Shown piece after piece: positions 47,957 to 61,135 of a stretch of DNA of 64,000 nucleotides. This DNA comes from Jaltomata sinuosa (Eukaryota; Streptophyta; Magnoliopsida; Solanales; Solanaceae). The first letter of the stretch is position 1. Every line of letters starts with the position of its first letter. The stretch covers positions 698,792 to 762,791 of the forward strand of contig QJPP01002912.1 of NCBI GenBank assembly GCA_003996215.1, written 5' to 3'. The position numbers and the translations under genes are program-made. A model generated the notes under the pieces. It searched no databases. It was not told the DNA's origin and saw only the letters and a list, made by a program, of their open reading frames with translations.

Positions 47957-50665
47957 AAAGGTAGCTTTATTTCCTATCTTCAGGCAAAGAGGATAATTAC
48001 TAAGGGTTGTATTTATCATATCATTCGAGTTTAAAACATAGATGCAGAACCACCAACTCTTTAGTTTATTTTGGTGGACATTGAGTTTCCAGATCTATTT
48101 CTAGATGAGCTTCCTGGTATTCCCCAAAAGTAGGAGATCAACGTTTCTTTGACATGCCACCAGGTATTCAGTCAATTTCATTCCTCCTTACAGGATGGCT
48201 CCACCTGATCTAAATGAGTTGAAGGAGTAGTTAAGAGACTTGCTTGCTAAAGGCTTTATTAGACCTAATTCTTCATCGTGGGGTGCACTAGTATTATTTG
48301 TAAGAAAGAAAGATGCTCACTGAGTATGAGTATAGATTATCGGTAGTTGAACAAGGTGAATATAAAGAATAAGTAACCACTTCTAAGGATCAATAAGTTG
48401 TTTGAACAACTGCAGGGTGCTAGATATTTCTCAAAGATTAACTTGTGATTAAGGTACCATCAGGTGCATGTTCGGGAGAAAGATATTCCAAAGACATCTC
48501 TTACGACAAGATATGGTCAATTTGAGTTTCTTATGATGTCTTTTGGGCTGACAAATGGCCCAACAGTGTTCATGGACTTGATGAACAACATATTTAGGCC
48601 ATTTTATATCTGTTACTGATTGTATTTATTAATGATATTCTGGTATATTCACGTTTAGAGGCTAAGCATGTATATATTTTGCAAGCAGTGCTTCATATGC
48701 TTCGAAATTAGGAGCTTTATGCAAAGTTTTCTAAGTGTGATTTTTGGTTGAACTCTGTATCTTTCTTAGGCTATATTTTAACAGATGCGGACATTATGGT
48801 TTATTCACATAAGATTGAGATCGTGAAAACTTGGCTTGGCCCAAAACTTTGACAGAGGTCCACAATTTCTTGGGTTTAGCAAGTTACTATAGGAGATTCA
48901 TGAAGGAGTTTTCTTTGCTATCAGCACCATTGAAGAAGCTGACTCAAAAAGCAACCAAGTATAGCTTCCAGGAATCAAAGTATAAGCTAACATCAGCACC
49001 AGTTATAGCCTTGCTAGAGGATTTAGAGGGCTATGCAGTGTATTGTGACGCTTGAGGTGCTGAGTTGGGGTGTGTCCTGATGAAGCATGATAAGGTGATT
49101 CCATATGTTTCAAGACAATTAAGGAAGCAGGAAAGGAATTATCTGACCCATGATTTAGAATTGGCTGCAGTTGTGCATACATTGAAGATGTAGAGACACT
49201 ATTTGTATAGCGTTCATGTTGACATCTTTACATATCATAAGAGCCTCAAGTATATCTTCAGACAAAAAGAGATGAGTTTGTGATAGCACCGATGGCTTAA
49301 GTATTGAAATACTATGACCTGAAATATTTTATATCATCTAAGAAAGGTGAATGTAGTAGCTGACGCCCTCAGCCATAGATCTATGGGCAGCTTATCCTAT
49401 TTGGGAGTTGAGAGGTGAGAGTTAGCTCATGAGCTTCATTAGTTAGCCAGTTTGGGAGCATAATTGTTTACCTCAGGTGATAGTGGGTTCACAGTTTAGA
49501 GTACGACAATGTCATCTCTAGTTATAGAGGTGAAAGAGTGGAAGTATGAGAATCCCAGTCTGGTACAACTTAGAGGCAAGACTCACCATCATGAGTCTTT
49601 AGCCTTCAAGGTATTTGAAGATGGGGTCCTTGATATAAAGGTAGACTTTGTTTTCAAGATGTTGCAGCACTTCACCATCAGATTAATGTAGAAGGTTGAT
49701 GGCTAGTTTAGGATATAGACATTCCTCTGTGGAAATGGGAACCAATTAATATAAATTTGTTATAAGGTTAACTCAATTGCAGAGTAAGTTTGACTTTATT
49801 TGGGTAATTGTTGATAGGATGACAAAATCAGCCCTCTTTTTGCAATCAGGACTACTTTCACAACCGATGTTTATATAGGCTATATGTTAGAGAGATTGTT
49901 AGGTTGCACGGCATCCCAATATCTATTATTTATGATAGAGGGGCACAATTTCCAGCTAACTTCTAGAAGTATTTCCAAAAGGGCTTGGGGATGCAAGTTA
50001 GTCTTAGCACAACTTTTTATCCTCAGCCAGATGGCTAGGCCGAGCACACATTTAGATGCTCAAGAATATGTTACAGGTATGTGTGTTGGAATTCAAGGGA
50101 AGTTGGGATGATAACCTGCCTCTGTTTTAGTTTTCTTATAATAACAGTATAATAACAACTACCATTCTAGTATTAGGATGGCGCCTTATAAGGCTTTTTA
50201 TGGGCAGAAGTGTAGATCTCCCATTGGCTGGTTTGAAGTGGGAGAGTTGAGATTATTCGAACCTGAATTAATGCAGTAGGCAATAGAGAAGGTAAATCTT
50301 ATTCGAGAGCGATTAATGATAGCTCAGAGCCGCCAAAAATCATACTCTAATGTGCGAAGAAGGGACTTGGAGTTCTGTGTCAATAATTCGGTGTTCCTAA
50401 AAGTCTCACCTATGAAAGGTGTTATGAGATTTTGTCGGAAGAGCAAGCTCAGTCCGAGATTCATTAGGCCATACTGGATCTTTTGAAAGGGAAGCCATAT
50501 AACTTATGAGCTAGAGTTTCCTAGAGTCTTTCCATCCAGTCTTTCATGCATCAATGCTACAGAAATTCATAGGAGACCCTTCTAGGTTTGTTCCAATTGA
50601 GAATGTTCATAAGTCAGAAGATTTGACCTATGAGGAGACTCCAATTGCGATACTAGATCGGCAGG
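47957..50665 (+). pseudogene. E7: Ty3/gypsy pol fragment
   Basis: Plus-strand pol text starts in the protease-RT linker ('FPDLFLDELPGIPQK', about 48080) and runs to the chromodomain-like end ('ETPIAILDRQV', about 50660). RT motifs are decayed; the catalytic box reads FIND (48625-48636) instead of FIDD. RNase H has KKLTQKATKYSF and AVYCDA (48831-49055). Integrase keeps FIWVIVDRMTKSA and 'DRGAQF'. The C-terminal part keeps SPMKGVMRFCRKSKLSPRF. Stops are frequent. It is cut on the left by the E6 LTR and on the right by the E8 LTR, so it is older than both. It is the same pol type as E4, in the opposite orientation. Confidence 0.85.
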
Positions 50666-52087
50666 TGATACATTCAAATTACACTTATGAATTAAGTGCA
50701 AATAATTATTGTCAAATATAGTAACCCAACTTTATGTTGGGGTCAAACCCCACAGGGAATATGGCAAAAAACATAACACTTAAGGTCTTTTAGTTAGTTT
50801 CACTATATGTTAGATCATATTCCTTAATAGGTTTTTGAAAGAGTTTATCTACATCTATATTTTGCAGAATGAAAAAGCTTAATGTAAACAATATTTAGTG
50901 CAAACAAGGATTGTTTCACCTCATAATAGGTTAATTCTAATGGTTATTAACATCAATATAAGTTCTAGTAAGTTATTAAAGGTGGGAGGTGATCTTACGA
51001 ATATCACTCAATATCTTCCGACAAGTGAATGATCTTTCCCTCTATTATTTTTTCAAATATATTAAAGTGTGACTAAATGATGATCATATTCTGCTAAGTA
51101 AATCCCTCATATTTCTACATGGATTCATTAAACAAGGTTTAAAGTATTAAGTTCTTATTGACTAATCCCTTCCAATCCTAACTTGTCTTCCCAGGTGTAA
51201 ATCAAGGTATGCAGTTATAACTAACATTTGCAACCACCAATCTATATTAAAATGAGAATTAGACAATCACCCATAACCTATTCGATCCTATAGATGTTTT
51301 CAACCTTAAGAACTTCCCATTACTTGGATTCACAACCCTAGATATGAGTTTAGCTAATCATGCTTAAAGCAAGAAAAGTAATACAAATTAAAGAAAACAT
51401 ACTTATATATTAGTTTGAAGACGAAAATTTGTTCTTGAATTTGAATCACAAGTAGCGCTCAAAGTAATGTAAAGACTAAAGAAAATAATCTCTTGCGCAA
51501 TATCTCAAGTACCACACAAGATAACCTAATGATGCTATTTATAGCTGACTAAAAATCAGATTCTAAATTGGCTGGGAAATAATTTTCATGTCACTCTTCA
51601 TGAAAGCCTTTATGGTTCATACTGAAGTTCCATGGTTCATACTCTTCAACTGTGATAACAATAACAAGTTGCATCATATTTGTTTGAGTAGTCCGGACAT
51701 TCCTACAATTAGTAGACAACTTCTACAACCTGTCCCTTGAACCACGGTAACTCTCAACTTTGACATCACTTTTTTAAGTGTTATGGATCACTCTACGATT
51801 CGTACTGCCCTTTTAGAGTTTATACAATGAACCGTAGAGCCATTCCCCTTCAACACTTCTGCTTAGGCTACACGAATCTCTTCACGGCTCATACACCTAG
51901 TTAACGGCTCATACTCCATTTCCATGACTCGTAATGAGTCTTTTTCTGCATTTTTCATCTTTTTGTGTACTCAGCCTATTTATGTGAAACTAAACCAAAA
52001 ATGCATTATAATGCTTATAATGTACTTAAGAACTACAAGGATTCCTTGTTAAAAGTATCAAATATGCCGTAAAACCCCGGCATATCA
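50666..52087 (-). repeat. E8 3' LTR (1.42 kb)
   Basis: On the minus strand it begins TGATATGCCGGGG at 52087 and ends ...GAATGTATCA at 50666. Near its end it contains 'attccctgtggggtttgacc', comparable to 'tctctgtgggtacgacc' in the E6 LTR. This supports the lineage and the orientation. Confidence 0.75.
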
Positions 52088-52102
52088 ACACCCCTAACTT
52101 AG
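52088..52102 (-). promoter_or_regulatory. Polypurine tract of E8
   Basis: CTAAGTTAGGGGTGT (minus strand) directly precedes the LTR start. It matches the AAGTTTGGGGG type of E6 with two or three changes. Confidence 0.65.
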
Positions 52103-53619
52103 AAACTCTGCTTGTCCTCAAGCAACTTAAAACAAGACTATGCTAAACATTAGAAACACAATGCTTAGCTATCAGAAACCCAGGATGTCTAAAATAGTTC
52201 TATTGAGTAACTAACAAGCATGTTTTGAAATCAATTTTCCCCACACCTTTTCAAACCAATGTGCATACAAAACTTCAAGCCGCCACTGAAGGATCCCCAA
52301 ATGACATCATGCTATCAAAAGACAACTATGTACGCAAGCAGTGACAGTAGACTTATATTGCAATCGATTAGTATGTGTCCTCACTTAGACCAAAGAAAGT
52401 CGCGTACACTATCATTCATGATCACAGAGGTACTAAAGAAAATGGAGAAGAGAATACACTCACACCCTCAATAAATCTCACATGCAACATTAGATGAACC
52501 ATAAGTTTTCCCTTAGTGTACTACTCTACTAACATATGGACATCAACTCCAGGATCAATTAGGTATTTACAGGTTCTAATGTAGGATAAAAGATGGGTAG
52601 GAATCTTTTAGGTAAAATAATGACTATCCTCTTTAAGCACTTAAATACACGACATTGTTAATCCGCTTGCTCAATTTTTGATCAACTACTCTTTTTCTCC
52701 CACTCTTCACACCCATTGATTTCATTATTCCCTAATTACTCTTTAAGAAAGTTCAGAAACCATTGGCAAGGATTGATCAATTTATTTCAAAAATATTAAA
52801 AGAATATTCAGCACCCTGCTATTGGTATACTAAATTTGCACCCTTACTCTTCTTCTAAAGTGTTTTGCCTTAATCTACTACCTTGTTTCTGGCAACTTTC
52901 AGACTTTCCATTTCTTTTTCTGATTAGAGTGCTTAGGAGTCCATTGGATCAAATTTGAGGTTAATTAGAACGAAGGGATTAGGTTTTAGATGCGGCTACC
53001 AAAGAATAAGCTAAAGGCTCAATGGGGCTAACTAGGATAACTTGTTGGGAAGGTAAAAAGTAGAATAAAAGTAGTCTAATCAAGGAAATGCATAAATCAT
53101 TTCCTAGACTCAACATCCCTCATTTAGCTTTGCAAATACACCGAAAAAGTTCTAGACATCAAGATGCAGCATGAAGTATTAAAAACTCTATCGCACATGG
53201 CACATGGGTTCAATCGTTAACTACCAAGTCAAAATGTACATACTACCCTAAGCATAGTCATCAAGCCTAGTAGTCATAATGTCATACTGAGAGCTGAACA
53301 TGTTAGAGTTTTATTCCAATGCACACAATCAATAAAACTTGGGGCAGTCACATTTTCTACAACACAAACATACATGCTTTCAGTTACAAAAACAATACTA
53401 TCTAAGTCATCTTGATTTTCTTTAAGCTAAAAACATAAAACAATCTATACTAGACATGCCAGTTCAACATAAATTAAATGCCCTCGAGAAAAGAACAGGA
53501 TAAAGAAAAACCTAAGAGTAGACATTTGGGCAGCCCCTCAACTAAAGAAACATGCATTAGACCTAAGCATCAAAATAAAAATAAAGGAAGCGGGACTTAC
53601 CTATGGCCCCCTAGGCGCT
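52103..53619 (-). mobile_element. E8 3' untranslated region
   Basis: No coding sequence is supported; the frames at 52259-52474 and 53478-53678 are unrecognised. The composition is ordinary AT-rich. It lies between the transposon-type frame and the polypurine tract, so I read it as untranslated tail. Confidence 0.45.
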
Positions 53620-54387
53620 CTAGTCTGAAGTTTGCATCGCAGCTGCAGGTGCAACTGTGTTGGTCTGTGGAGTCATAATGGGAGACTCGCCTAGTAGGTC
53701 ATATTCTCTTGAAGATGATGCACTTGATTTGGCATCCCTATCACCAGTCACAAAAGTATCATCCCTGTATGGTCGTAGAAACCACCTGAATCATCTCACA
53801 TCTGCTCTCTCTAACTTGACCTGGCTTAACCCAACATTATCATCCTCTCTCTTCCTCTTATATGCGCTTCTTAAGGATGAGTCATCCTACTCAAGATGAA
53901 TAAACTCATCTGGTCTACTCTCGAGTAGGACAAAAATAGGGTCCTCAAAGATGAAGGTAGACCTAGATACAACTCCTGGATGACTTTCTTGGCATATGCA
54001 AACTCAGACTGTAGCACTGCCATATTAGTAAGCTGATTATTCTAAGCACTTCCATTCATTTGGATCTCTAGACCATCCACCCTAGCATGTAGTCTCTCTA
54101 AGGAGACTTGTAATGGTGCAAGTGTAGTCTTAATTACTTTGTTCACAAAGGGCCTAAAATCTTGTACTAGGAGCTTCACCTGCCTGTCCACATAATTATC
54201 CTTGTAGGCCACCGAGAAAAACCTCTCTCTAGTATAAGCATATAATGTGGAGGGCGTGAGAGGATGGTCATGAGTAGTACCTAGAGCTGTTGTGGTAGGT
54301 GTAACAATAGCAGTAGTAGTAACATCTGAAAGTGGTACCCCCATGGGTACATCTACCGCCTCACTAGTGAGACCCTATCAGACTGAA
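53620..54387 (-). pseudogene. E8 ORF resembling 'putative plant transposon protein' C-terminus
   Basis: The main open piece (54042-54344) contains 'FVNKVIKTTLAPLQ' and 'RLHARVDGLEIQ', a Leu/Val heptad pattern that predicts a short coiled coil. This resembles the C-terminal part of Solanaceae proteins annotated as putative plant transposon protein, which end in a charged, Ser-rich tail. Beyond a stop at 54042, further pieces with 'AVLQSEFAYAKKVIQEL' and 'DAKSSASSSREYD' continue to about 53620. The N-terminal part is removed by the E9 insertion at 54388. The family link is from memory and function is unknown. Confidence 0.4.
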
Positions 54388-56622
54388 TGTAATGACATGT
54401 TCCATCATTATAGTAGAGTAAAGGCATAAATACCCAGCTAGAAAAGTCCCTAAGATGAGAGTTGATAAAATCTCAAGATAGGGTGAGCTTTGATGAAAAT
54501 ATAGTGTTCTATGTCTTAGAGATAGGTAAGGTCTCATAATTCATGGAATGGTAGTGTGGAGTCCATACATGGATAGTTGACTATCGTAGTATCCCATAGG
54601 AAGTTTCAGGACAAAAATCAAGTTCATAGAACTTCGATTATAGGCATTGCCGCATCGAAATTATTCTGTGATGTTTAGGAAATGAAGTGTGTTGTAAAAT
54701 AAGGAGTTTGGGGAGAGATTACAACATTCTGGAAAATGATGTTCATCATGATGTAGGGCACTCTCATCTCAATGGGTTATCGTGATGAGTCTTCCTCATT
54801 GCGATGAGATTCGGGATGCCACGATGAGAATGCGGGCAATTTACCTGCACTTTATCAGTTTTTATGGGTTATTTCCCCATAACTCCTATTTTGTTCTAGA
54901 GCTCTAAGAAGTGGTTTTCTCAAGAGACTAAGGCATTCTCTTTCATTTGTGGTAAGTAACTCTGTAAACCTCTATGTTTTTTGATCATTAATCTTTATAA
55001 AACCTTTAGGTTGAGGATTCATGGTAGAATTCTTGAGTTTGAGCCCTAAAAGCATGAAACTTGGGGAGAACCCTATGGGTAGGTGCAATTTCACCTAGAA
55101 TTGATCCTAGGATGTATTTTTATGATTCCTCACATGAAATTTATAGTTCTTAACATGTTTAAGGCTAATGAGAAACTTTGGGTTCCATAAAGATGAGACC
55201 CTCAGGCATAAAAATGGCTAAAAAGGGGTTGACTTGATTAGAAACCCGTTGGGTACTGATTCTGTAAATGCTATGAGATGAGTTACTGATTGATTAACCC
55301 TTGTGGAATGCTATAGATCTCTGATAAGGGTAGAATTAGTGGGTTAAATTTCCAAAGTCTAAAATGGAAGAGTAAGTGATTAATTACACTTGTATAATTG
55401 TTATTTATAGACCTTGAGAAATCCGAAGTGTCAAGGGAAGGCAAGACAATTGCAAAGTAGCTTGCGAGTGGTAAGTTTTCACTCGAGGTAGGTTATAATT
55501 TTTTAGTGTAGTTAAGCCTCATTTTATTACATGATATATGGTTGAATTATGTAACATGTGATTGGTCTTCGGACATGTTTGAATTGAATATATTTTCCCA
55601 TTATGCTTGAATGAATAAGCTAGATATACAGGAAGTGATGAGTGAGTTGAGGTGAATAAGTATAAATGTACTTTGGGGCACTGTGTATACCAAGGAGGAT
55701 AGGTCTGAGAACCTAGTTACATTGATATAGATGTTGATATGATTATTATGGATCGAATACCATGCCGCATGGTACATGGACCCTGGTGCATCCCTTAAAA
55801 GTCATGGCTAGCAGGCAGAAATAAGACTTTTAGCATATGTATACACTCTTTATTTAGCATTGCATTGTTGCATGGTCAGTCGTGGTAAGCTGGTATTGTA
55901 AAATAAAATGATACTAGAGGTACTAGATGTGTTAATGGGAGATAGACGGACAGAGGTTCCACGTGGAGTGACCTAAAAGTGAACTCTTTACATTCTTGTG
56001 GTGGTACAATGACTTTTGTGAACTTGATATTATTTTTGTTGATTTGACTTGAGATGATTATCTATTAACTGAACTATTTGCTTAGTGTTGAGGTACCTTC
56101 TACTTGTTATTTGATTTAGCTATATACTTCTTCTAATCTGAGTTGACCTATGATACCTACCATCATATAGTATTTTGTACTGATGCTACCCTGTATTCTT
56201 CTTTTATTGAGTGAAGACCGTGTTCCAGAGGGTGAGACGTGACCTTAGCTAGACTAGAATATTGACTACTTGATTCGAGGGTGTGCGTTACTTTCTAGGA
56301 TGCCGTGGATATTCTTTGAGTTGTTGTCCTTTTTCTGGATGATGGAACTCATTTATTATTTTCAGTTATTTTGGATATCTTAGACATTGTTTTAGGATTA
56401 TAGTTATTGTACGATAACTTTTAGTTCTTGGGGGATGTCTTAGTTAGCTAAAGTTTCCGCAATCTATTATATCAGTTGATTTTCTTGTGTTTTATATTTT
56501 AGTTTGTCTTTGATTTATTCTTCCTTGAAAATGGCCAAGTATAAGGTTAAGCATTAGGTTAATTGGTTCTTCCACCAGAGGGTTAGTGTGAGTGTCACTC
56601 ACGACCAAATGGGGTCATGAAA
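54388..56622 (+). repeat. E9 5' LTR (2.2 kb)
   Basis: It begins TGTAATGACATG and ends 'ggggtcatga', a decayed form of GGGTCGTGACA. A primer-binding site follows within a few bases. The stretch near 55740-55800 ('ataccatgccgcatggtaca') carries a small dyad. Confidence 0.7.
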
Positions 56623-56626
56623 AAGT

Positions 56627-56639
56627 TGGTATCGGAACC
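56627..56639 (+). promoter_or_regulatory. Primer-binding site of E9 (tRNA-iMet type)
   Basis: TGGTATCGGAACC matches TGGTATCAGAGCC with two transitions, a few bases after the LTR end. Confidence 0.72.
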
Positions 56640-56838
56640 CTAGTTCATTGATCTTGCCATACAAGAATATGCCTTGTAGAGTCTTGCGGAATGGTACAGA
56701 AACGTTTGTACTTCTCTGCAGGAGGCTACAGGACTTTGGGAAACCTCAACTTTTTTCTCCCTTCGTGTTATTACTTTCTTTTAATTGGTATCTGACCATC
56801 CAATTTGGTATCTAACTCTTTCACTATTATTCTTGCAG

Positions 56839-58608
56839 ATGGTGAGAACATGTGCGTCAGAGGCTAGAGCACTGGAGCCTGAACTAGTCGTGAGGCTATA
56901 ATTTAAGGTCGAGGAAGAGTGAGAGGCAGAGCTAGGGGAAGGAGGGGCGCCCTGCCAGGGATGGAGCTCGAGTTGCAGCTCCTTCTTGGGTAAGGTCAGT
57001 GTCTCCTCCCCAGCATAAGCATCTTCCAAAGGTGGTGGAGGAAGAGCAAGTTCATGTTCAGGATGCTGAGGCAGTACCAGTGCACAGGATAGGGGTAACA
57101 CCCGTTCAAGGAGGTATAGTCTTCATTTCACAACACAATTATCATTTCAATACACCACAACGCAAAATAGATGCATAAACCACTAAAGAAACTTATTACA
57201 AACTTACTCGTAGTCTTAGAATTCCCTGCGGAGGTCTAAATCCCTAGGTCACCTCAAACGGAACACAACACATTACAACAATACACAAATTCCTATGACT
57301 ACACAACACTTTTAATTTTAAAACCTCCCCACCTTGAGTTTTCATTAGTTCAATTTTATTACGAGAACATCTAACAAGGGTACTATGACAGGTCCCGATG
57401 TAATATGATATGATCCAGTAGGTTCTGAGTTTTCTTAGTGAACTGGCAGGAAATGGGACTACTCTTATGGTTCCCACTGTGCATCATTCAGTGAACCAAC
57501 ATACTGCAGTAGTGGCCCCTCAGATGGATGCTGCTTCTAAGATAGATATGTTTTTGTGACCAGTGACAGGCCTAGTAATTATGTGGGTGAGCATGACCTT
57601 TTTCTCAAGTTTGTGAAGATGAAACCTCCAATATTTCATGGGTTGGAGTGTGAGGATGCTTATGAATACATCATTGACTATCATGAACGAATGCACCGGA
57701 TGGGTATTATTGTGAGATATAGCGTGGAATTTATGTCTTTTTAGTTACAAGGGGATGTTAAGATGTGGTGGAGAGCATCATGGTGTGCGAGCCTATTAGG
57801 GTACTCCCTATGACTTGGAGCCACTTTTACCAAGTGTTTCTGGAAAAATATGTTCCACGCACTATGAGGGACGGAAAGAGGGATGAGTTTGTCAATATTG
57901 AGAAAGGAAATTCTTCTGTAGCAGCTTGTAAGCACAGTTTCATGCCTTGGCTCGTTACTCTTCATAGTTGATTAATACAGAAGAAGAACAAATCTACCGT
58001 TTTGTGAAGGGTTTGAATACAGGGCTACAAATTTCAGCTTTACAAGTAGCATCTTTTGGCAGGTCTTTTCAGGAGGTGGTTGGCTTTGTGAAAAATGTTA
58101 AAGGTGTAAAGCACGAAAAACTTCGAAGAAGCCCCAGTCTCGGGGAAATTTCAGTGGTCAGTTTTCCAAGGGTCAAGGTCTGCAGTACGCGCCTCATTTA
58201 GTCTGTGAAGTAAGTTTCTACTGGGGGTCCGTCAGGACCAATCAACCTTTATCAGATTTTGGTTGGTATCTTATTTCGCCAGCTCCAGCGCAGTGACCTA
58301 CCCTTGACCGTATATGTTATATGTGCAGTTAGGTTGGTCACTTATAGAGGAATTGTCCTCGACTTTGACTGGAAGTTTAGCAGAAGGCTCCTAGATCTCC
58401 AACTCCAGCTGGTAGAGGTAATGGTTATGACAGATACCGTCTGTAGGGAAGGCAGGGTGGTCACACAGCAGGGGTGGCACCCAACCCAACTAGGGCAGTG
58501 GTAATGGCAGAGAAGGTAATCAGCCTAACAGGGGTAGTGCACAGGAAGGTGGAAAGAACCACCTCTTTGCTTTTTTAGATAGACCAAGGGCAGAGGTGTG
58601 GGATGCAG
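56839..58608 (+). pseudogene. E9 gag, interrupted
   Basis: The start ATG at 56839 opens MVRTCASEARALE, like the MVRTRA start of Solanaceae gypsy gag, after a pyrimidine-rich 'tattcttgcag'. A stop comes after ~20 codons, and the Gly/Arg-rich N-terminal linker continues in other frames. The capsid core is readable from 57556 (FLKFVKMKPPIFHG, YEYIIDYHERMHRMGI), then 'FYQVFLEKYVPRTMRD' and 'EEEQIYRFVKGLNTGLQI' to 58201. The text ends with 'DRPRAEVWDAVI' at 58580-58613, the linker just before protease, where E10 begins. Several frameshifts and stops; about 57112-57390 fits gag poorly and may be a small insertion. Confidence 0.75.
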
Positions 58609-58928
58609 TGATTATCGCGCCCCATTTTTCTTGCAAAAAGATGAGTTTCGACGTGACAACTCTTTTTAGGATGAAGAGTCATCACTTAACAAATTAAGGT
58701 ACATTAGAGCACCATTCGAAACTAACTACGAATAAATAAAATTAAGGATCGACGTCACCAAAGATTGGATAAGGGTTCATGTTATCTCGAAAGGAAGGTG
58801 CTAAGCACCTTTCGAGGTCCACAAATGTGAATCCCTACCGGATTCATTATCTTATATGGGGGATTACGTGATAAACAAAGGGTCGAATAATTTACTAAAG
58901 TAAAACGACTATATGATTAAGCAAGTAA

Positions 58929-59108
58929 ACCTTTATTTTAAGACAAGTAAATCAAACAAACGTAATTTGTATTTATTAATCTAAACATGCGATAAACAAT
59001 TAAACATGCTGACTCATTACCTTTATTTTAAGACAAGTAAATCAATCAAACATAATTTATACTTATTAATCTAAAACATGCAATAAATAATTAGACATGT
59101 TGATTCAT
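58929..59108. repeat. 90-bp tandem duplication in E10
   Basis: Two copies start 'acctttattttaagacaagt', with a period of 90. The differences are nearly all C-to-T or G-to-A transitions plus one-base indels. Confidence 0.88.
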
Positions 59109-61126
59109 TCACTAATTAAGCAAATTATTTCTTAATACGCGAATTTAAATAAGTAGGTGATTAACATAGAAGAATCTTTATTTTAAAAGTGAATAAATAA
59201 GCTAGTGTAAATTATTGTCTAATAAATAAGAATCTTAGTGATTAAAGCGATTAAATAGAAAATTCATTTTATTAATTATTTAAAACAAGTGAGTAAAAAC
59301 TAAACATAAAAACTGTTTTTTACTTAATTAATATGAATTTAAGTAACTAGGTAATTAATCATGTTAAAGTTGTTAACATTAGATAAGCGAGAGGAGAGAA
59401 TTTATTCAAAAATAGTGAAGTAAAGAAATATTTAATTATAAGAGTTAACTAATTACATACAACCAATTATTCAAATAAATTTAACAAGTGAAAACTACAT
59501 CTTATTACAATAGGGAAATAGCACACCTTGAAATAAAAAAATATTAACTACCCAAACAAACAAAATAAAAATAAAATATAATTAATTTCATAATAGTAAA
59601 TAGGCTTATATTTTTAAAAAGAACTCATAAGAGTATTTGGAAGACTTAAATATTTCTTGCTTTATAGGGATGATGCCACGATATTATTGATCGCGCTCTT
59701 CTGCCATAGCAACAATTTAATTGAAAGTCGATCATAAAGTTTAAAATTAATAATACATAGTATATTTTTTACAAGACAAATGAAAGGTTTGAGCTTTACA
59801 TATAAGCACATAGATATATTTACTTATAAATACACATAACTCCCTTTTTGAAATCTTTGGTAGGTGGTACTCCCGGGGATGCGTCGGCTTAGTTCAAAAG
59901 TTGGGAATTAGACCTTGTAATTCCTTTTACCGTCCCGCTAACTATAGGTTAGGAGACAGTATTTATACAATAGAAGCAAACATACCACATCCAGTTCAAA
60001 TTGTGAGAAAAGGAAGTGAACAATTGTTTTATAAAGAAATAACTTTAAATACTTGCGAATTTTTGTCAAAATTGAATAAGTAAACAGAATTGAGTGAGAA
60101 ACTGAGCATTTAAAGTTCGAAAAAGAAACATTTAGCACGTAATTTTCCATTCCCCTAAGGCAGCCCCCTTAAACTCACTATTACAAGTGTTTATTTCACT
60201 TATTACAAACGAAATAAAGAAGAATAAGAATCCAGAACGAAACCCGAAATAAATGCTCCTCGGCCAAATAGTCCCGTAGCTCCCAAGTCCCAGGCAACTC
60301 TTCAATCAGTCACTAGTATCAGAATCCTTTTAACACAAAACATGCACGCAGATGCATCTAGACACAACAAACACACATATACAACAACATTTTGCTGCTA
60401 ACTAATAATTTGGCAGATTGTCACAACAAGATAGTGGAGGCTCACAGAATCAAACAATCACATAGAACCTAATAGGATATGCATCGCTTTGATCTACACA
60501 AGGCGTTAAACTTCCTAGAGGTTCGAAATCACATTTCATACATTCAGCCACGGACAGGACACTATATGCTTAGGAAATAGTCCATAAACGTGTGATACTA
60601 AAAGATTATTGTATAGGCATGGTTTCATAGCATGTACACCAGGAAGCTAAATGGAACCTATAAGCATGGTATCTAAACGGATGCCTATTCCAATTAAATT
60701 ATTACAACACATAGAGACCGAGGAACGTATCTATTCACTTCCCAACAATCATATAATTGATGCAAAGGTAAAATACTTCAAGAAGATTGACATATAAGGA
60801 TTGAAATATTTTGATAGGTACTAACTGGTAAAGCAGAAATAACAAGGAGAATTAAAAACCCACAGCAGCAAAGAATACCAGAGCAAGATGGGCAGCAAAA
60901 TCCACAATCAGTATCCAATCCTTGATGTGTGAAAATCTCGAGAATCTCAAGGATTCTTGGCAGTGCTCGTATCAAGGCAGGTATAAGAACAGAGTAGCAA
61001 AGACAGCCAGCAGAGAACAAAAGAATAGAGAAAGAGATTTTGCTTCTACTAAGTATAAGATGAAAAGAAAATCTTAGGAACTTCCAGTGATGAGCTCCCA
61101 ATGATTAATAGAGAAGAGAAGAGCTA

Positions 61127-61135
61127 CTTATATAG
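61127..61135 (-). promoter_or_regulatory. TATA box of E10 LTR
   Basis: The minus strand reads CTATATAAG, followed by 'tagctcttctcttctc', a C/T-rich leader as is common at plant transcription starts. Strand agrees with the inferred orientation of E10. Confidence 0.45.

Larger units (their letters stand above)
50666..54387 (-). mobile_element. E8: second Athila-like element, 3' half
   Basis: In minus orientation it consists of 3' LTR (50666-52087), polypurine tract and 2.3 kb of internal sequence up to the E9 LTR. The LTR ends resemble those of E6 (TGATATG...GTATCA). The stretch 'gaggacaagcagag' before the polypurine tract fits what I remember of the lineage. No pol remains in the window. Confidence 0.7.
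54388..58608 (+). mobile_element. E9: 5' half of a Ty3/gypsy element
   Basis: A 5' LTR, a primer-binding site and gag are in plus orientation. The element is interrupted at the gag-protease junction by E10. It interrupts the E8 frame, so it is younger than E8 and older than E10. Its pol and 3' LTR are not in the window. Confidence 0.78.

Noticed and set aside
60778..61101. Hydrophobic minus-strand ORF with several Cys residues
   Set aside because: It starts just downstream of the inferred LTR promoter of E10, so it would be transcribed, but it has no recognisable motif and lies in LTR sequence. Not supported as a gene.
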